NCBI GenBank assembly: GCA_013289445.1
Contig: JABCZZ010000007.1
Location: 1 to 59,253 of the forward strand
From: Alphaproteobacteria bacterium
Lineage (GTDB): Bacteria; Pseudomonadota; Alphaproteobacteria; Rickettsiales; JABCZZ01
Reading direction: 5' to 3'
Length of the DNA stretch: 59,253 bases
Positions 31,993 through 42,862 of this stretch are shown here, in pieces. The position numbers and the translations under genes were made by a program. Numbering within the stretch: the stretch's first letter is position 1; each line of letters opens with the position of its first letter. The notes below the pieces were generated by a model, which did not search any database, was not told the origin of the DNA, and worked only from the letters and a program-made list of their open reading frames with translations.

Positions 31993-34602
31993 ATGAATTT
32001 CGAACAATTTACCGATAAGGCGCGAAATACGCTGCAAGCTGCCCAGACCACGGCGGTAGCGCGTGGCCATCAGCGCTTCACGCCTGAGCATATTCTGCTG
32101 GCACTGCTTGAAGACAAGGACGGCATCGCCGGCCGTGTCATCGGCGCTGCGGGCGGCAATGTCCAGCAGGTCAAAAAGCAGATAGACGAGGAGCTTGGGC
32201 GCATCCCACGGGTGGAAGGCAGCGGCGCCGGCCAGTTGCACCTTACACCTGAGACTGCGCGCGTGTTTGAGAGCGCACAGAACCTGTCAAAGAAAGCCAA
32301 GGATGAATTTGTTACCCAGGAGCGCCTCCTACAGGCGATTGCGGTGACGGCCGGCACACCTGCCGCAGTCATCCTTGCTGCTGCCGGCGCCAATCCGCAG
32401 GCAATTGGCAAGGCCATCACCGACATGCGCAAGGGCAGGGCCGCCACGTCGCAGCATGCCGAGGACAGTTTCGAGGCATTGCGCAAATACACCAAGGATC
32501 TCACCGAGCTTGCCAAACAGGGCAAGCTGGATCCCGTCATCGGCCGCGATGAAGAAATTCGCCGTACCATGCAGGTGCTGTCCAGGCGCACCAAGAACAA
32601 TCCTGTGCTTATCGGCGAGCCCGGCGTCGGCAAAACGGCGATTATCGAAGGGCTGGCTGCGCGCATAATCGCGGGTGACGTGCCGGAATCGTTGCGCAAT
32701 AAAATGCTGCTTGCGCTCGACATGGGTGCATTGATCGCAGGCGCTAAATACCGCGGTGAATTCGAAGAACGTCTCAAGGCCGTGCTATCGGAAATCGGCG
32801 GGGCAGGCGGCGAGGTGATCCTGTTTATCGACGAGTTGCATGTGCTGGTCGGGGCCGGCCGCACGGAAGGCGCGATGGATGCCAGTAATCTGCTCAAGCC
32901 GGCGCTTGCGCGCGGTGAGCTGCATTGCGTCGGCGCGACCACGCTCGATGAGTATCGCAAGTATATTGAGAAAGATGCTGCGCTCGCCCGCCGCTTCCAG
33001 TCGGTCTTCGTTTCCGAACCGACGGTGGAGGACACGATTTCGATCCTGCGCGGCTTAAAGGAAAAATACGAATTGCATCACGGCATCCGCATCACTGACA
33101 GCGCGATTGTCGCCGCGGCCACGCTGTCGCACCGCTATATCACCGATCGTTTCCTGCCGGACAAGGCCATCGATCTGGTCGATGAATCCGCGAGTCGCCT
33201 GCGCATGGAAGTGGACAGCAAGCCTGAGGAGATCGACGAGCTTGATCGCAAGATCATCCAGCTCAAGATCGAACGCGAGGCACTTAAGAAAGAAACCGAT
33301 GCCGCTTCACAGGCGCGTCTTGGCAAGCTGAGCGCAGAGCTCAGGGTGCTCGAGAAAGAAAGCGCTGACATGACCGGCAAGTGGCAATCGGAAAAATCAC
33401 AGATGCAGAGCATTCAGAAGATCAAAGAACAGATCGAGGAAGCGCAGCGCCAGCGCGACATTGCCCAGCGCGAAGGCAACCTCGCCAAGGCGGGTGAAGT
33501 CGTCTACGGCGTCATTCCCAAGCTTGCCAAGCAATTGGCGGATGCTGAAGCGGCGAGCAAGAATGCTATGCTGCAAGAAGCGGTCACCGAGCAGGACATC
33601 GCCTCAGTGGTTTCGCGCTGGACCGGCATTCCTGTCGACAAAATGCTCGAAGGCGAACGCGAGAAGCTGCTGCAGATGGAAAAAATACTGGACGGGCGCG
33701 TGGTCGGCCAGGAAGAAGCGGTGGTGAGTGTGTCCAATGCTGTGCGCCGTTCGCGCGCGGGCCTGGGCGATTCGGCGCGGCCGATGGGTTCGTTTCTGTT
33801 CCTGGGCCCCACAGGCGTAGGCAAGACCGAACTTACCAAGGCGCTGGCGCAGTTCCTGTTTGACGACGAAGCGGCGCTGTTGCGCATCGACATGTCTGAG
33901 TTCATGGAAAAGCATGCGGTCGCACGCCTCATCGGTGCGCCTCCGGGCTATGTAGGCTATGAAGAGGGCGGGGTGATCACCGAAGCGGTGCGCCGGAGGC
34001 CTTATCAGGTGATTCTGTTCGACGAGATCGAAAAAGCGCATCCGGACGTGTTCAACGTGCTCTTGCAGGTGCTCGATGATGGCCGCCTGACCGACGGGCA
34101 GGGGCGCACAGTCGATTTCAAGAACACGCTTATTGTGCTCACCTCTAACCTCGGTTCCGAATTCATTGCTGCGCACAAGGAAGACGAGGAATTAAGCGGC
34201 ACCGTGCGCGACCAGATCATGGGCGTGGTGCGCAAGTCGTTTAGGCCCGAATTTCTCAACAGGCTAGATGAAATACTCATCTTCAATCGCCTGACCAAGA
34301 AGCACATGCATTCGATTGTCGATATCCAGATCGCACGCCTTGCCAAACGCCTGGCCGATCGCGAGATTACGCTCACCTTAGAGAAAGCCGGCCGCGACTG
34401 GCTGGCCGATATCGGCTATGACCCGGTCTACGGCGCAAGGCCGCTTAAACGCGTGATTCAGCGCAGCCTTGAGAATCCGCTTGCCAATTTACTGCTCGAA
34501 GGCAAAGTCGGTGAAGGGGATGAAGTGGTCATCAGCGCCGACAAAGACGGCATCGTCATTACTCCCAAGACGAGCAAGACCAAGAAAAAAGCGACGGGAT
34601 AA
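31993..34602 (+). CDS. clpB: Chaperone disaggregase ClpB
   Basis: The 869-aa protein has a double Clp-N domain (about 1-145), a first AAA+ domain with Walker [10 protein letters not shown] (Lys214), the coiled-coil M domain (about 400-530, [12 protein letters not shown]) and a second AAA+ domain with GPTGVGKTE (Lys611). A C-terminal D2-small domain completes it. These positions match E. coli ClpB closely. It rescues aggregated proteins with DnaK. The upstream gap is only 39 bp with a weak ribosome-binding site, so any promoter must lie inside the divergent DUF3108 gene; I see no clear heat-shock promoter. Confidence 0.97.
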   Translation: MNFEQFTDKARNTLQAAQTTAVARGHQRFTPEHILLALLEDKDGIAGRVIGAAGGNVQQVKKQIDEELGRIPRVEGSGAGQLHLTPETARVFESAQNLSKKAKDEFVTQERLLQAIAVTAGTPAAVILAAAGANPQAIGKAITDMRKGRAATSQHAEDSFEALRKYTKDLTELAKQGKLDPVIGRDEEIRRTMQVLSRRTKNNPVLIGEPGVGKTAIIEGLAARIIAGDVPESLRNKMLLALDMGALIAGAKYRGEFEERLKAVLSEIGGAGGEVILFIDELHVLVGAGRTEGAMDASNLLKPALARGELHCVGATTLDEYRKYIEKDAALARRFQSVFVSEPTVEDTISILRGLKEKYELHHGIRITDSAIVAAATLSHRYITDRFLPDKAIDLVDESASRLRMEVDSKPEEIDELDRKIIQLKIEREALKKETDAASQARLGKLSAELRVLEKESADMTGKWQSEKSQMQSIQKIKEQIEEAQRQRDIAQREGNLAKAGEVVYGVIPKLAKQLADAEAASKNAMLQEAVTEQDIASVVSRWTGIPVDKMLEGEREKLLQMEKILDGRVVGQEEAVVSVSNAVRRSRAGLGDSARPMGSFLFLGPTGVGKTELTKALAQFLFDDEAALLRIDMSEFMEKHAVARLIGAPPGYVGYEEGGVITEAVRRRPYQVILFDEIEKAHPDVFNVLLQVLDDGRLTDGQGRTVDFKNTLIVLTSNLGSEFIAAHKEDEELSGTVRDQIMGVVRKSFRPEFLNRLDEILIFNRLTKKHMHSIVDIQIARLAKRLADREITLTLEKAGRDWLADIGYDPVYGARPLKRVIQRSLENPLANLLLEGKVGEGDEVVISADKDGIVITPKTSKTKKKATG

Positions 34603-34605
34603 TGC

Positions 34606-35727
34606 TCACGCGAAAAGGATCAGACGTCTTTGCATGCGACTGCGTAGCGACTCAACCAATGCCAGCATTTGTTTCTTTTTGCTGAGCACACGCGCTTCGA
34701 GCAGGTGCCAGGAGACCACAGCGCAAAAACCGGCGATGAGAATGGTCAGCGGCAGATGAATGTACCATACCATGGACGCCGGCACTAATTGACTCAGCGC
34801 CTGTTGAACAGGGAAACCGTAGAGATAAAGCCCATAGGAATAATCGCCGGAGGTGATAATTAAGGTTCTTTTTGGGTTCATCAGCCCGAGATAGATGGTC
34901 ATATACGCCACGGGCAGACCGGCGACATACATTGTCTCTTCGTAAGTGAGCGCCCACCAGCTTAGCGCCGTGGCCAGCAGAAACAGCAATGCATTGCAGG
35001 GGATTTTGTCGCGGTACATATACAGAATGATACCCCAGAGAAAACCGCTTACAGTGAACAATCCTGTCGGTCTCCAGTCATAGATCAAATCGCCGTTGCG
35101 ATAGTCGGCATAATTCATCAGCAAAGTGAGTATAACCGCGGCAACCGCCAGCCATGCACGGTGCCTGACGATGCCAATGAATGCCAGAATCGTAATCAAC
35201 GCGTAGCATTCGAATTCGTAGGGAATCGTCCATAGCTGTGCATTCACCTTGGAGATGCGATGTTGCGTAAGCACACCTGGCAGCCAGAAATGTACGTCCC
35301 CGACGATGTTAAGAAAATACGCGTAAAAGTTTTTATGGGTGAAATAGCGCGATAAGGGAAGGTCGGTCAGGATGCCGCCGATGATCACCGCGGAAATGAT
35401 TACCTCGCCACATAAAGCGGGCAGTATGCGCATCGCGCGCAGCGTCAGGAATGCAGGGATGTTATTGACCCGCACCAGACTGCCGGCCACCAGAAAGCCG
35501 CTCATTGCGAAGAAGCTGGGTACGAGGAAATAAAAAAAAGGCCGCGAAGGCCCGGTCCACATGGCTGTTTCCACCGTTCTGGGATAACAAAGGATGATGG
35601 TGTGGCAGAGGATGATGCAGACAGAGAGAAAAAGCCGCATGTAGTCAAAGCCGCTGGCATGCTTATGGAGTATCATCTGCTGTTCGATGGTAGGGCCTTT
35701 CCACGCATTCCACCGCGGTGCGATCAT
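34606..35727 (-). CDS. Acyltransferase-3 family membrane protein (paralogue A)
   Basis: The 373-aa protein has about ten transmembrane segments. The family opening is SGFDYMRLFLSVCIILCHTI, where the Arg and His are the catalytic-region residues of acyltransferase-3 (OafA/NodX-type) proteins. A conserved SGFLVAGSL follows. Such proteins O-acylate sugars of LPS, exopolysaccharide or peptidoglycan. It overlaps the next gene upstream by 4 bp (ATGA) and is clearly homologous to it (shared SGFDY.RL, FFA(M/L)SGFLVAGSL, YGFPVQQ). The acceptor is unknown. Confidence 0.85.
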   Translation of the reverse strand: MIAPRWNAWKGPTIEQQMILHKHASGFDYMRLFLSVCIILCHTIILCYPRTVETAMWTGPSRPFFYFLVPSFFAMSGFLVAGSLVRVNNIPAFLTLRAMRILPALCGEVIISAVIIGGILTDLPLSRYFTHKNFYAYFLNIVGDVHFWLPGVLTQHRISKVNAQLWTIPYEFECYALITILAFIGIVRHRAWLAVAAVILTLLMNYADYRNGDLIYDWRPTGLFTVSGFLWGIILYMYRDKIPCNALLFLLATALSWWALTYEETMYVAGLPVAYMTIYLGLMNPKRTLIITSGDYSYGLYLYGFPVQQALSQLVPASMVWYIHLPLTILIAGFCAVVSWHLLEARVLSKKKQMLALVESLRSRMQRRLILFA

Positions 35728-36860
35728 GCACTTGCATCCAGTAGGGGGGTGGGGGCTGAGATGCGCTTGAGCTTTTCACCAAACGCATTCATATAGGCCA
35801 CCGCATGTTTTTTCTGATTCATGATGCGTGATTCCAGAAACGTCCAGGACAGATAGGCGCAGATGCTGGTAAAGAAAAGCGACAGCGGAAAATGCAGATA
35901 CCACACCCTGCAATTTGGAAAAAGCTGATACACGGTTTGCTGCACCGGAAATCCGTAGAGATACATGGCGTAGGAATAATCGCGGCGGTCGATAAGGAAT
36001 ATCTTGCGCGGGTTCATCAGCCCCACATAGATAGTCACGTAGGCTATAGGCAGCGCAGCCACATACACCGTTTCAATGTACATGAGTAAAGGCCAGGTCA
36101 CGGCCAGCGCCAGGCAGAACAATAACGGATGATAAGGTATTTTATCCCGGCAGAGATAAATAAAGACGCCCCACAGGAATGTGGCGCTGACCATGTGGCC
36201 GGGTGACGGCGAATCAAGAATGAGCTCGCCGCTGAACCAGTCGTCGCAGAAACCCCCGATGGTGAAAAGCAGTGCGGCAACGCCAAACCATTTCGGATGC
36301 CTGACGATGCCTACGAAGGCGAGTAGCGAGATGATGGCGTAGCATTCGAGATCATAAGGGACTGTCCAGAGCTGATTGTTTACGAAGCTGGATTTATTGT
36401 GCCAGAACAGGCCGGGGAGAAAGTAATGGATATTGCCGAACAAATTTTCAAAATACTTGAAAAACATGGGGCTGGAGAAATAGGCCCCCAACGGCCACGC
36501 GGTGAGCAGCGGGCCGATGATCAGCGCTGAGATCAGTACTTCGCCTCCCAGTGCAGGAAAAATGCGCAGCACGCGCAGCGTGAGGAACGTCGGCAGGTTA
36601 TTGGTGCGCGCCAGGCTTCCTGCCACCAGAAAGCCGCTGAGCGCAAAAAATACCGGTACAAGAAACTGATAGTAGGGTCGCAGCGGCCCTATCCATGTCA
36701 GCGTCTCGGCGGCGCGCCCTTCACAGATCAGCAGCGTATGGCGTGCGATGATTAAAATGGCAAAAACGAGACGCAGATAGTCAAAGCCGGTGGAATGCCG
36801 CGACTGCGCCATTTTTTGTTCAATCGTTTTGGAAAACAGGTATTTTTTCCACATCAGCAC
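35724..36860 (-). CDS. Acyltransferase-3 family membrane protein (paralogue B)
   Basis: The 378-aa protein starts at GTG 36860, preceded by GGGAGA; ATG 36854 is possible. The signature TGFDYLRLVFAILIIARHTL, then FFALSGFLVAGSLARTNNLP and SYAMYLYGFPVQQ, matches the paralogue downstream along the full length, so the pair arose by tandem duplication. It is predicted to move acyl groups to a periplasmic or surface glycan. It is 19 bp after the GT-C-like gene, suggesting one three-gene operon. Confidence 0.85.
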   Translation of the reverse strand: MLMWKKYLFSKTIEQKMAQSRHSTGFDYLRLVFAILIIARHTLLICEGRAAETLTWIGPLRPYYQFLVPVFFALSGFLVAGSLARTNNLPTFLTLRVLRIFPALGGEVLISALIIGPLLTAWPLGAYFSSPMFFKYFENLFGNIHYFLPGLFWHNKSSFVNNQLWTVPYDLECYAIISLLAFVGIVRHPKWFGVAALLFTIGGFCDDWFSGELILDSPSPGHMVSATFLWGVFIYLCRDKIPYHPLLFCLALAVTWPLLMYIETVYVAALPIAYVTIYVGLMNPRKIFLIDRRDYSYAMYLYGFPVQQTVYQLFPNCRVWYLHFPLSLFFTSICAYLSWTFLESRIMNQKKHAVAYMNAFGEKLKRISAPTPLLDASA

Positions 36861-36879
36861 TTAATTCTCCCCACCGCGC

Positions 36880-38376
36880 TCATTCCAGCGCTTTCGCTAT
36901 TTCCTTAACCCTGCTCCACAGCGAAGCCTTGGGCGCTGCCGGCACTTTCAGGGGCTCAAGCAACGGATCCATCTCGCCGGTAGGGAATATGGGCGCCAGC
37001 AATTGGCGCAGCAGGGGATAAACATAGATCTGTGTTATAAACTCCCACAGGCTCACGCGTTTTTCGGGCACGGGGGCCCACCATGACTCCAGAATGAAAA
37101 AGACGCCCGCAATCATGAACGGTTCAATCAGTTTGCGATAACGCCCTTCGACTACAGCGACATCCTGCAGCAGAAATGCCCAGGTGATGGCGATGGCCAC
37201 CATGACAATCCACATTTTATGCGGTGCAAGTCTTGCGAACGGGCCGTAGAACAGCAGAAGCATGAAGCAGGGAAACCATGTCCAGCGCAGATCAAAATTA
37301 AGATTCAGCCACAGGCTGGGCAGACCGGGATTGGAATCGGGCCAGGAATGATCAAAAAACAGATAAACGACATTTTCTTCATATTCATGCAGCACATCCA
37401 TCCATGTATGTTTCTGTTCAACTACGTAGAGCGCTTTTTCCCATCCGCTGCGTCCCTGCGTGAGGTCGATATTGCCGGTGATATAGCGTTGGTTGCTGAT
37501 GCGTTTTGCGGTGTAACTGGCGACGGGGGTAAGCGGATTATAATCGAAGGCGGTGCCTCTCCAATAATAGACGCCGTAGCCGTTCTTGTTATTGCCAAGA
37601 GTAAATCCCACTTCCAGGTATCCGCATTTGCGGATGATGGTTTCCTTGCCGGCGAAACCAAAGGGCGCAAAAAAATGCAGCGCCTCATAACTCTGCCACG
37701 ACGCAGGAATAATCGCCAACAGGAACAGCGCGCAGGCTGCCGCAAAGGCTTTGAGTTTGTCGGGCTGGCCCAGCAGGGCATAGCCCATGCCCATCATCAT
37801 CATGGGCAGAATGGTTTGCTTGGTGAATGCGGCGGCTATCCAGCACACTGTGGCGGCCATAAAAGCAGCAAAGGTACGTTTGCGCACCGCACGCAAAGTC
37901 ATCCATGCCGAGAGTGCCACGATTGTGAGCATCATCGTTTCAATCATGAAAAGCGAATAAATCACGAGCAGTGAAAGATGTGTCCCTATGATAATGGCCA
38001 GCAGCAGGGATTTGCGCCGTGTCGTAATTTCACGTAGCGCTTTGTACCAGAACCAGGGCATGCCCGCGCACAGCAGGCCGGTAAAGAAAGCATAGAAAAA
38101 ATGATACAGACCGCTGGGGAAAAGATGCAGAAGATAGAGCCAGACCTGATAGGTCTTCGGATCGAGTCCGTTGAAGAAATTGGGTGTAAACAGATTGATG
38201 CCATTGTTGAAATGGCGCTGCATGTCGGTGGCGATTCTGTCGAGCGGATTGTAAAAAAACGGGAACAGAAAGCGGCCGAGTAACACGGCGGTAAACAATC
38301 TCTCAAGAAGCATCGTCCCGTATGCGTCCCAAGCGTTGGAGAGTCTCATTTTAATCAGCATCGCTTCCGTTTGCAT
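36880..38376 (-). CDS. Polytopic membrane protein, possibly a GT-C fold glycosyltransferase
   Basis: The 498-aa protein has about ten to eleven hydrophobic segments. The first large loop after helix 1 contains two Asp residues (NPLDRIATDMQRHFNNG), as expected for lipid-phosphate-sugar-dependent GT-C enzymes such as the ArnT/PMT group. No strict family signature is recognised, so the enzyme activity is inferred. The C-terminal 60 residues are cytosolic and Pro/Lys-rich. ATG 38376 lacks a good ribosome-binding site; ATG 38361, with GGAAG upstream, is an alternative. It is the first gene of an operon with the two acyltransferases, which supports a glycan-building role. Confidence 0.6.
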   Translation of the reverse strand: MQTEAMLIKMRLSNAWDAYGTMLLERLFTAVLLGRFLFPFFYNPLDRIATDMQRHFNNGINLFTPNFFNGLDPKTYQVWLYLLHLFPSGLYHFFYAFFTGLLCAGMPWFWYKALREITTRRKSLLLAIIIGTHLSLLVIYSLFMIETMMLTIVALSAWMTLRAVRKRTFAAFMAATVCWIAAAFTKQTILPMMMMGMGYALLGQPDKLKAFAAACALFLLAIIPASWQSYEALHFFAPFGFAGKETIIRKCGYLEVGFTLGNNKNGYGVYYWRGTAFDYNPLTPVASYTAKRISNQRYITGNIDLTQGRSGWEKALYVVEQKHTWMDVLHEYEENVVYLFFDHSWPDSNPGLPSLWLNLNFDLRWTWFPCFMLLLFYGPFARLAPHKMWIVMVAIAITWAFLLQDVAVVEGRYRKLIEPFMIAGVFFILESWWAPVPEKRVSLWEFITQIYVYPLLRQLLAPIFPTGEMDPLLEPLKVPAAPKASLWSRVKEIAKALE

Positions 38377-38498
38377 GGTGGGGAATCACCATTTCCTGAT
38401 CATTCTTATAAGTGACTTTGCCTCATCGCGAAAGTCAAATCTGTGCAGGGGTATCTGTCTAAACAGCGGAAATTTATGAAAATAGAAGATGAAAATTG

Positions 38499-39776
38499 AT
38501 GGCGAATGCGCTACCTTCGCTTAACTCCGGGGATCGTTTGGCAGTGCATTCGCATAGATCATTTCCGCCTTCCGCCACTCACGACGGCGTTGCCTTCGTG
38601 GGCATCGTAGCGTTTTTATTCAGCACCTATTGTGTCTGTCATCATCTGCTGTCGCTTGATACGCCGCAGTCAGCCCTTTTTATCATCGGCGTGACCGCTG
38701 CCGGCATTATTCTCAGCGATATATTGTTGTGCAGGTTAAAACGCGCTCAGGGTGAGCAGCAAGATACGTTTCGCGGTGAGCTTTCCTGGCCGCGCAATTT
38801 TTATAAACTTGCAGGTCTGTTTGGCAGCATGACATTTATTGCGCTGCTCTACTGGCTCTTTTCCGAATATCACGGCTCATTTTATAACCGTTATTTTGCG
38901 ATGCTGCAGATGATGATGCCGGCATGGTGCCTGCTGGCGCTTCCTTATATCGCGTATACCGATTTGCGTATGCGTGATCCGTATGACGGATACTGGCATA
39001 TGGGAAAACTGGTGACCTTGCATCTGGATGAGGTGAATTATCCGATGGTCTGGCAGTTGTTGCTGGGCTGGATTATCAAGGGATTCTTCCTGCCGCTGAT
39101 GTTCACGTATTTTTGCAATTATCTGAATGGATTCGCGCGCGCTGATTTTTCGTCATTGCATGGGTTCAAAGCGTATTACGAGTTTCTCTTCCAGTTCTTT
39201 TACTTTATCGATGTCGGACTGTGCTGCCTGGGCTACATTTTTGCATTGCGCCTCATCGGCACGCATATCCGTTCGGCGGAGCCGACGATGCTGGGCTGGG
39301 CCTGCGCGCTCGTCTGCTACGAGCCATTTTACAGTCTCGTTCGCAATCAGTATCTGGGCGGCATGAGCCATTTTACCTGGGGCGCATGGCTTGCCAATGT
39401 TCCGGTGATGTATGAATTATGGGGCTGCGCGATTCTGCTGCTTACCATGATCTATGTCTGGGCAACCATTTCGTTCGGTGCGCGTTTCTCCAACCTCACG
39501 CATCGCGGCATCATCACCAGCGGGCCTTACCGTTTCACCAAGCATCCCGCCTATATCGCCAAGAATCTTTCCTGGTGGATGATTTCGGTGCCCTTCATCG
39601 TTCACGGCAACGTGGCGGACAGTGTGCGCCAGTGCGTGCTGCTGCTGATGCTGAGCAGCATCTACCTGCTGCGCGCAAAAACCGAAGAGCGGCATCTCTC
39701 ACGTGATCCTGTGTATGTGGCGTATTGCGAGAGTATCGCCAAATACGGAATATTCAGGTTTCTCTCGTCTAAATAA
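38499..39776 (+). CDS. ICMT/PEMT-like membrane methyltransferase
   Basis: The 425-aa protein has about nine transmembrane segments. The C-terminal 100 residues hold the isoprenylcysteine/phospholipid methyltransferase signature: THRGIITSGPYRFTKHPAYI, then a helix pair and RAKTEERHLSRDPVYVAYCE, where the Glu-Glu and Arg are the SAM-site residues of the family. The long N-terminal membrane part is unusual for simple ICMT homologues. The acceptor could be a lipid or a glycan carrier. It is divergent from the glycosyltransferase/acyltransferase operon. Confidence 0.75.
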   Translation: MANALPSLNSGDRLAVHSHRSFPPSATHDGVAFVGIVAFLFSTYCVCHHLLSLDTPQSALFIIGVTAAGIILSDILLCRLKRAQGEQQDTFRGELSWPRNFYKLAGLFGSMTFIALLYWLFSEYHGSFYNRYFAMLQMMMPAWCLLALPYIAYTDLRMRDPYDGYWHMGKLVTLHLDEVNYPMVWQLLLGWIIKGFFLPLMFTYFCNYLNGFARADFSSLHGFKAYYEFLFQFFYFIDVGLCCLGYIFALRLIGTHIRSAEPTMLGWACALVCYEPFYSLVRNQYLGGMSHFTWGAWLANVPVMYELWGCAILLLTMIYVWATISFGARFSNLTHRGIITSGPYRFTKHPAYIAKNLSWWMISVPFIVHGNVADSVRQCVLLLMLSSIYLLRAKTEERHLSRDPVYVAYCESIAKYGIFRFLSSK

Positions 39777-39778
39777 CA

Positions 39779-40090
39779 TCAGCTCTTGGGCGGACGCGAG
39801 AGCAGAATGCACAACGTGCATGTCATGAGTATGGATATGCCGATGCCCAGGTATATATGTAGCGGATTGACCATGGGATATTCCGTAATCATCACGCAGC
39901 CGGGGGCAATAAGTCCCAGCAGTACCATTCCCACCAGCGCAACGATGGCGCGCGGATGGCCAAAATTAATCGTCCAGCCCAGTTTCGTGCGCTTTTTGAC
40001 GATGATACGCGGATCCTGTGCGCAGCGATAAGACCAGAAACTCCAGTTCGCCGGGTCTGCCCAGAGTTTATCGAGTTCCTCTTTATTCAT
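39779..40090 (-). CDS. DUF5808-type small membrane protein
   Basis: The 103-aa protein has a soluble N-terminal half with ANWSFWSYRCAQDPRIIVKK and LGWTINFGHPRA, close to the DUF5808 pattern (DPR..V.KR..GWT.NF..P). Two transmembrane helices follow (about 49-66 and 77-95). Function unknown. It is 11 bp downstream of the M23 peptidase gene on the same strand. Confidence 0.65.
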   Translation of the reverse strand: MNKEELDKLWADPANWSFWSYRCAQDPRIIVKKRTKLGWTINFGHPRAIVALVGMVLLGLIAPGCVMITEYPMVNPLHIYLGIGISILMTCTLCILLSRPPKS

Positions 40091-40101
40091 ACTAAATTTA
40101 A

Positions 40102-41532
40102 CTAACGCTCCAGCGAGGCCAGCTGTGTGCTTTGTGGCAGGGTAGCGAGTGCCGTCTTCACCAGGCTCACTTCGCGCTTGAACTGCGCGAGCTCGCGGCC
40201 AGCCAGCGTTTGCCCGGTGCGGAATTTGACCCTGGAGGGATTGACCTGATTGCCGGCAACACGGATTTCATAATGCAGATGCGGGCCTGTGGCTGCGCCC
40301 GTCATGCCGACATAGGCGATCACCTGCCCTTGTTTTACATGGACGCCGGGATGTATACCGCGCGCGAAGCGGCTGGCGTGGCCATAGGCGGTTTCATAGG
40401 TGTTGCCATGCTTGAGCAACACGAAGTTGCCGTAACCGTTCTTGCGTCCGGCGAATTCGACCACGCCGTCACCGGCGGCATAGATTGGCGTGCCGGTAGC
40501 GGCACCGAAATCGACACCTTTATGCATGCGCGAGTAGCCCAGCAACGGATGCATGCGCATGCCGAAGCCCGACGTGATGCGCGCGCCGTTGATCGGAGTC
40601 TTGAGCAGCGCCTTCTTCACCGATTCGCCTTTGGCGTTATAGTAGCCGGCATAGCCGTCGGGTGAGATATGATTGTAGATAGTGAGTTCCTTGTCGCCCA
40701 TAGTGAGCTGGACGTAGAGCACATGGCCGTGGCCTGCCGTCACGTTGCTCTGTGTGCGCAGGCGTTCGTACACCACGTCGAGATGATCGCCCTCTTTAAT
40801 ATCGCGCTGGAAGTCGACGTCATAGGACAACGCGTTGATGACCTCGGAGAGCAGCTGTGCTGGCACACCTGAGTCAATGCCGGTCTGATAGAGGCTGCTG
40901 GTGATGTCGCCGCCGCCGCGTGCCGTCTCCATGAACACCGGCGCTTTGATTTCGCGCGTAGTGAAAGAGTCGTCAGGAGTGCGGGCAAGTGCAATGGTTT
41001 TAAGCGGCGAGACGGCTATCGACAGTGTAGACAGGCTGGGCTTGCTTGCATCGTTTCTGCTTTGGTCAAGATGCAGCGTGAGCGACTGGCCGATATTGAG
41101 CTTCTTCGGGTTATACACTTTCTTCATGCTTTCGACGGCCTGGTAGGCCTCGTCATGCTTCACACCCATATCCATCAGCACCGACATGAGCGTGTCGCCA
41201 CGCTGTACCGACACATTGAGATCGGCGGGATAAAGCGGAGCGGCTTTTATGGGCACGGCTGTCTGCAGAACAGCTGGCGGAGCTGCTGGCTGGGTGGCAG
41301 CTGCCGGCTGCGCGGAGGTAAAGACGGAAGAAAGCAGGGTAGTGACCTTTAGTGCCGAGGTTTTGGCGGCCGTGCAAGCGGCGGGAGCATTATTATAGCC
41401 AACGGCAACCGCTACGCCCAGGGCAGGGCCAAGCAGCAGCCAGCGCAGTCGCAGGCCACCGTTTTTGCCGGTTAGGCGTGCACGCAAAGGGGTGATGCTG
41501 GTCAAAAACCTGTCCCGCCGTGAGAAAGTCAT
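40102..41532 (-). CDS. M23 family murein endopeptidase with LysM-like domain
   Basis: The protein is 476 aa from ATG 41532 (a TTG sits just before). A basic N-terminus is followed by a hydrophobic anchor (about residues 30-46), a Pro/Ala-rich linker, a LysM-like/OapA-like module (VQRGDTLMSVLMDMGV) and the lysostaphin-type peptidase domain. The domain has metal ligands His337 and Asp341 in HKGVDFGA and the second motif GPHLHYE. Such MepM/NlpD-type enzymes cut peptide cross-links during wall growth or act as amidase activators; both active-site His motifs are intact, so activity is expected. No convincing promoter was found in the gap upstream. Confidence 0.88.
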   Translation of the reverse strand: MTFSRRDRFLTSITPLRARLTGKNGGLRLRWLLLGPALGVAVAVGYNNAPAACTAAKTSALKVTTLLSSVFTSAQPAAATQPAAPPAVLQTAVPIKAAPLYPADLNVSVQRGDTLMSVLMDMGVKHDEAYQAVESMKKVYNPKKLNIGQSLTLHLDQSRNDASKPSLSTLSIAVSPLKTIALARTPDDSFTTREIKAPVFMETARGGGDITSSLYQTGIDSGVPAQLLSEVINALSYDVDFQRDIKEGDHLDVVYERLRTQSNVTAGHGHVLYVQLTMGDKELTIYNHISPDGYAGYYNAKGESVKKALLKTPINGARITSGFGMRMHPLLGYSRMHKGVDFGAATGTPIYAAGDGVVEFAGRKNGYGNFVLLKHGNTYETAYGHASRFARGIHPGVHVKQGQVIAYVGMTGAATGPHLHYEIRVAGNQVNPSRVKFRTGQTLAGRELAQFKREVSLVKTALATLPQSTQLASLER

Positions 41533-41535
41533 CAA

Positions 41536-41969
41536 GTAAGAAGCCCCGTGTTTTTTACTACCTGTTGTAGTCTGGCGGGTGGTTATACTCCCATATATTG
41601 GGATGTTCGCTCGTTTGAGTTGCTACTAATTACTACTTGGATCGCAATTGCAACTAAAAAATCACACCCGCAGCTTTAAAGCAGAATGGTTAACAATTCG
41701 TTAGCAGGGGTAAAATTATAGCATGACCAGCAAATTTACTGAAGTCGTGTGACATCCCAGACAGGCTAAAAAAGCCTCAGATTCCGCTTGACGGGCGTGC
41801 CGCTCGTGTCTATGTTACGCGCCACTTTTCAAATCCGCCCCTGCGATGAAGCAAAAAAACTATTGCACATCAAAAGGTTGGTAAGGGGTGAAAAGGGACT
41901 CTCCCGGGGGAAGAAATTCCATCCCGGTGATGTGTGAAATGGTGAACGACGAAACATAAGGACGATCGC
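41536..41969. other. 434-bp intergenic region between M23 peptidase and rpsL
   Basis: No gene is visible. It contains a small hairpin ACTAC/GTAGT (41558-41572), a 15-bp palindrome TCCCATATATTGGGA (41589-41603) and GCAATTGC near 41645. A TTAA-N7-TTAG site (41690-41704) comes one base short of a CtrA box. A small AGGCT/AGCCT hairpin (41763-41777) precedes the rpsL promoter. The leader that follows is about 150 nt, with possible G/C-rich pairing around 41900-41935. Confidence 0.5.
41788..41816 (+). promoter_or_regulatory. Promoter of the str (rpsL-rpsG-fusA-tuf) operon
   Basis: TTGACG (41788-41793) and TATGTT (41811-41816) are 17 bp apart, about 150 bp upstream of rpsL. Confidence 0.65.
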
Positions 41970-42341
41970 ATGCCGACGATTAACCAATTGGTGCGCAAAC
42001 CGCGCACAAAGCCTACCCGCCGCAACAAGGTGCCTGCTATGGAAGCCTGCCCCCAGAAGCGTGGCGTCTGCACCCGCGTCTATACGACAACTCCGAAGAA
42101 GCCGAACTCGGCGCTTCGTAAGGTCGCCCGCGTTCGCCTGACGAACGGTTTCGAAGTTACCAGCTACATTCCCGGCGAAGGCCACAATCTTCAGGAACAC
42201 TCTGTCGTCATGATTCGCGGCGGCCGCGTAAAGGATTTGCCCGGCGTGCGCTACCATATCATCCGCGGCACTCTCGATACGCAGGGTGTCAAAAACCGCA
42301 AACAATCGCGCTCGCTCTACGGCGCAAAACGTCCGAAATAA
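41970..42341 (+). CDS. rpsL: 30S ribosomal protein S12
   Basis: The 123-aa protein begins [12 protein letters not shown] and contains [12 protein letters not shown] and [10 protein letters not shown]12 lies at the decoding centre. Both classical streptomycin-resistance positions (the Lys in PKKPNS and the Lys in VKDLPG) carry wild-type Lys. It is the first gene of the str operon, with rpsG 12 bp downstream. Confidence 0.98.
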   Translation: MPTINQLVRKPRTKPTRRNKVPAMEACPQKRGVCTRVYTTTPKKPNSALRKVARVRLTNGFEVTSYIPGEGHNLQEHSVVMIRGGRVKDLPGVRYHIIRGTLDTQGVKNRKQSRSLYGAKRPK

Positions 42342-42824
<483 letters not shown>

Positions 42825-42862
42825 AACACGTAATAATAAGATCATCTCAGGAACAGACAGAA

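Noticed and set aside
41690..41704. CtrA-like box TTAA-N7-TTAG upstream of rpsL
   Set aside because: One base off the consensus and a single copy in A/T-rich DNA; expected by chance.
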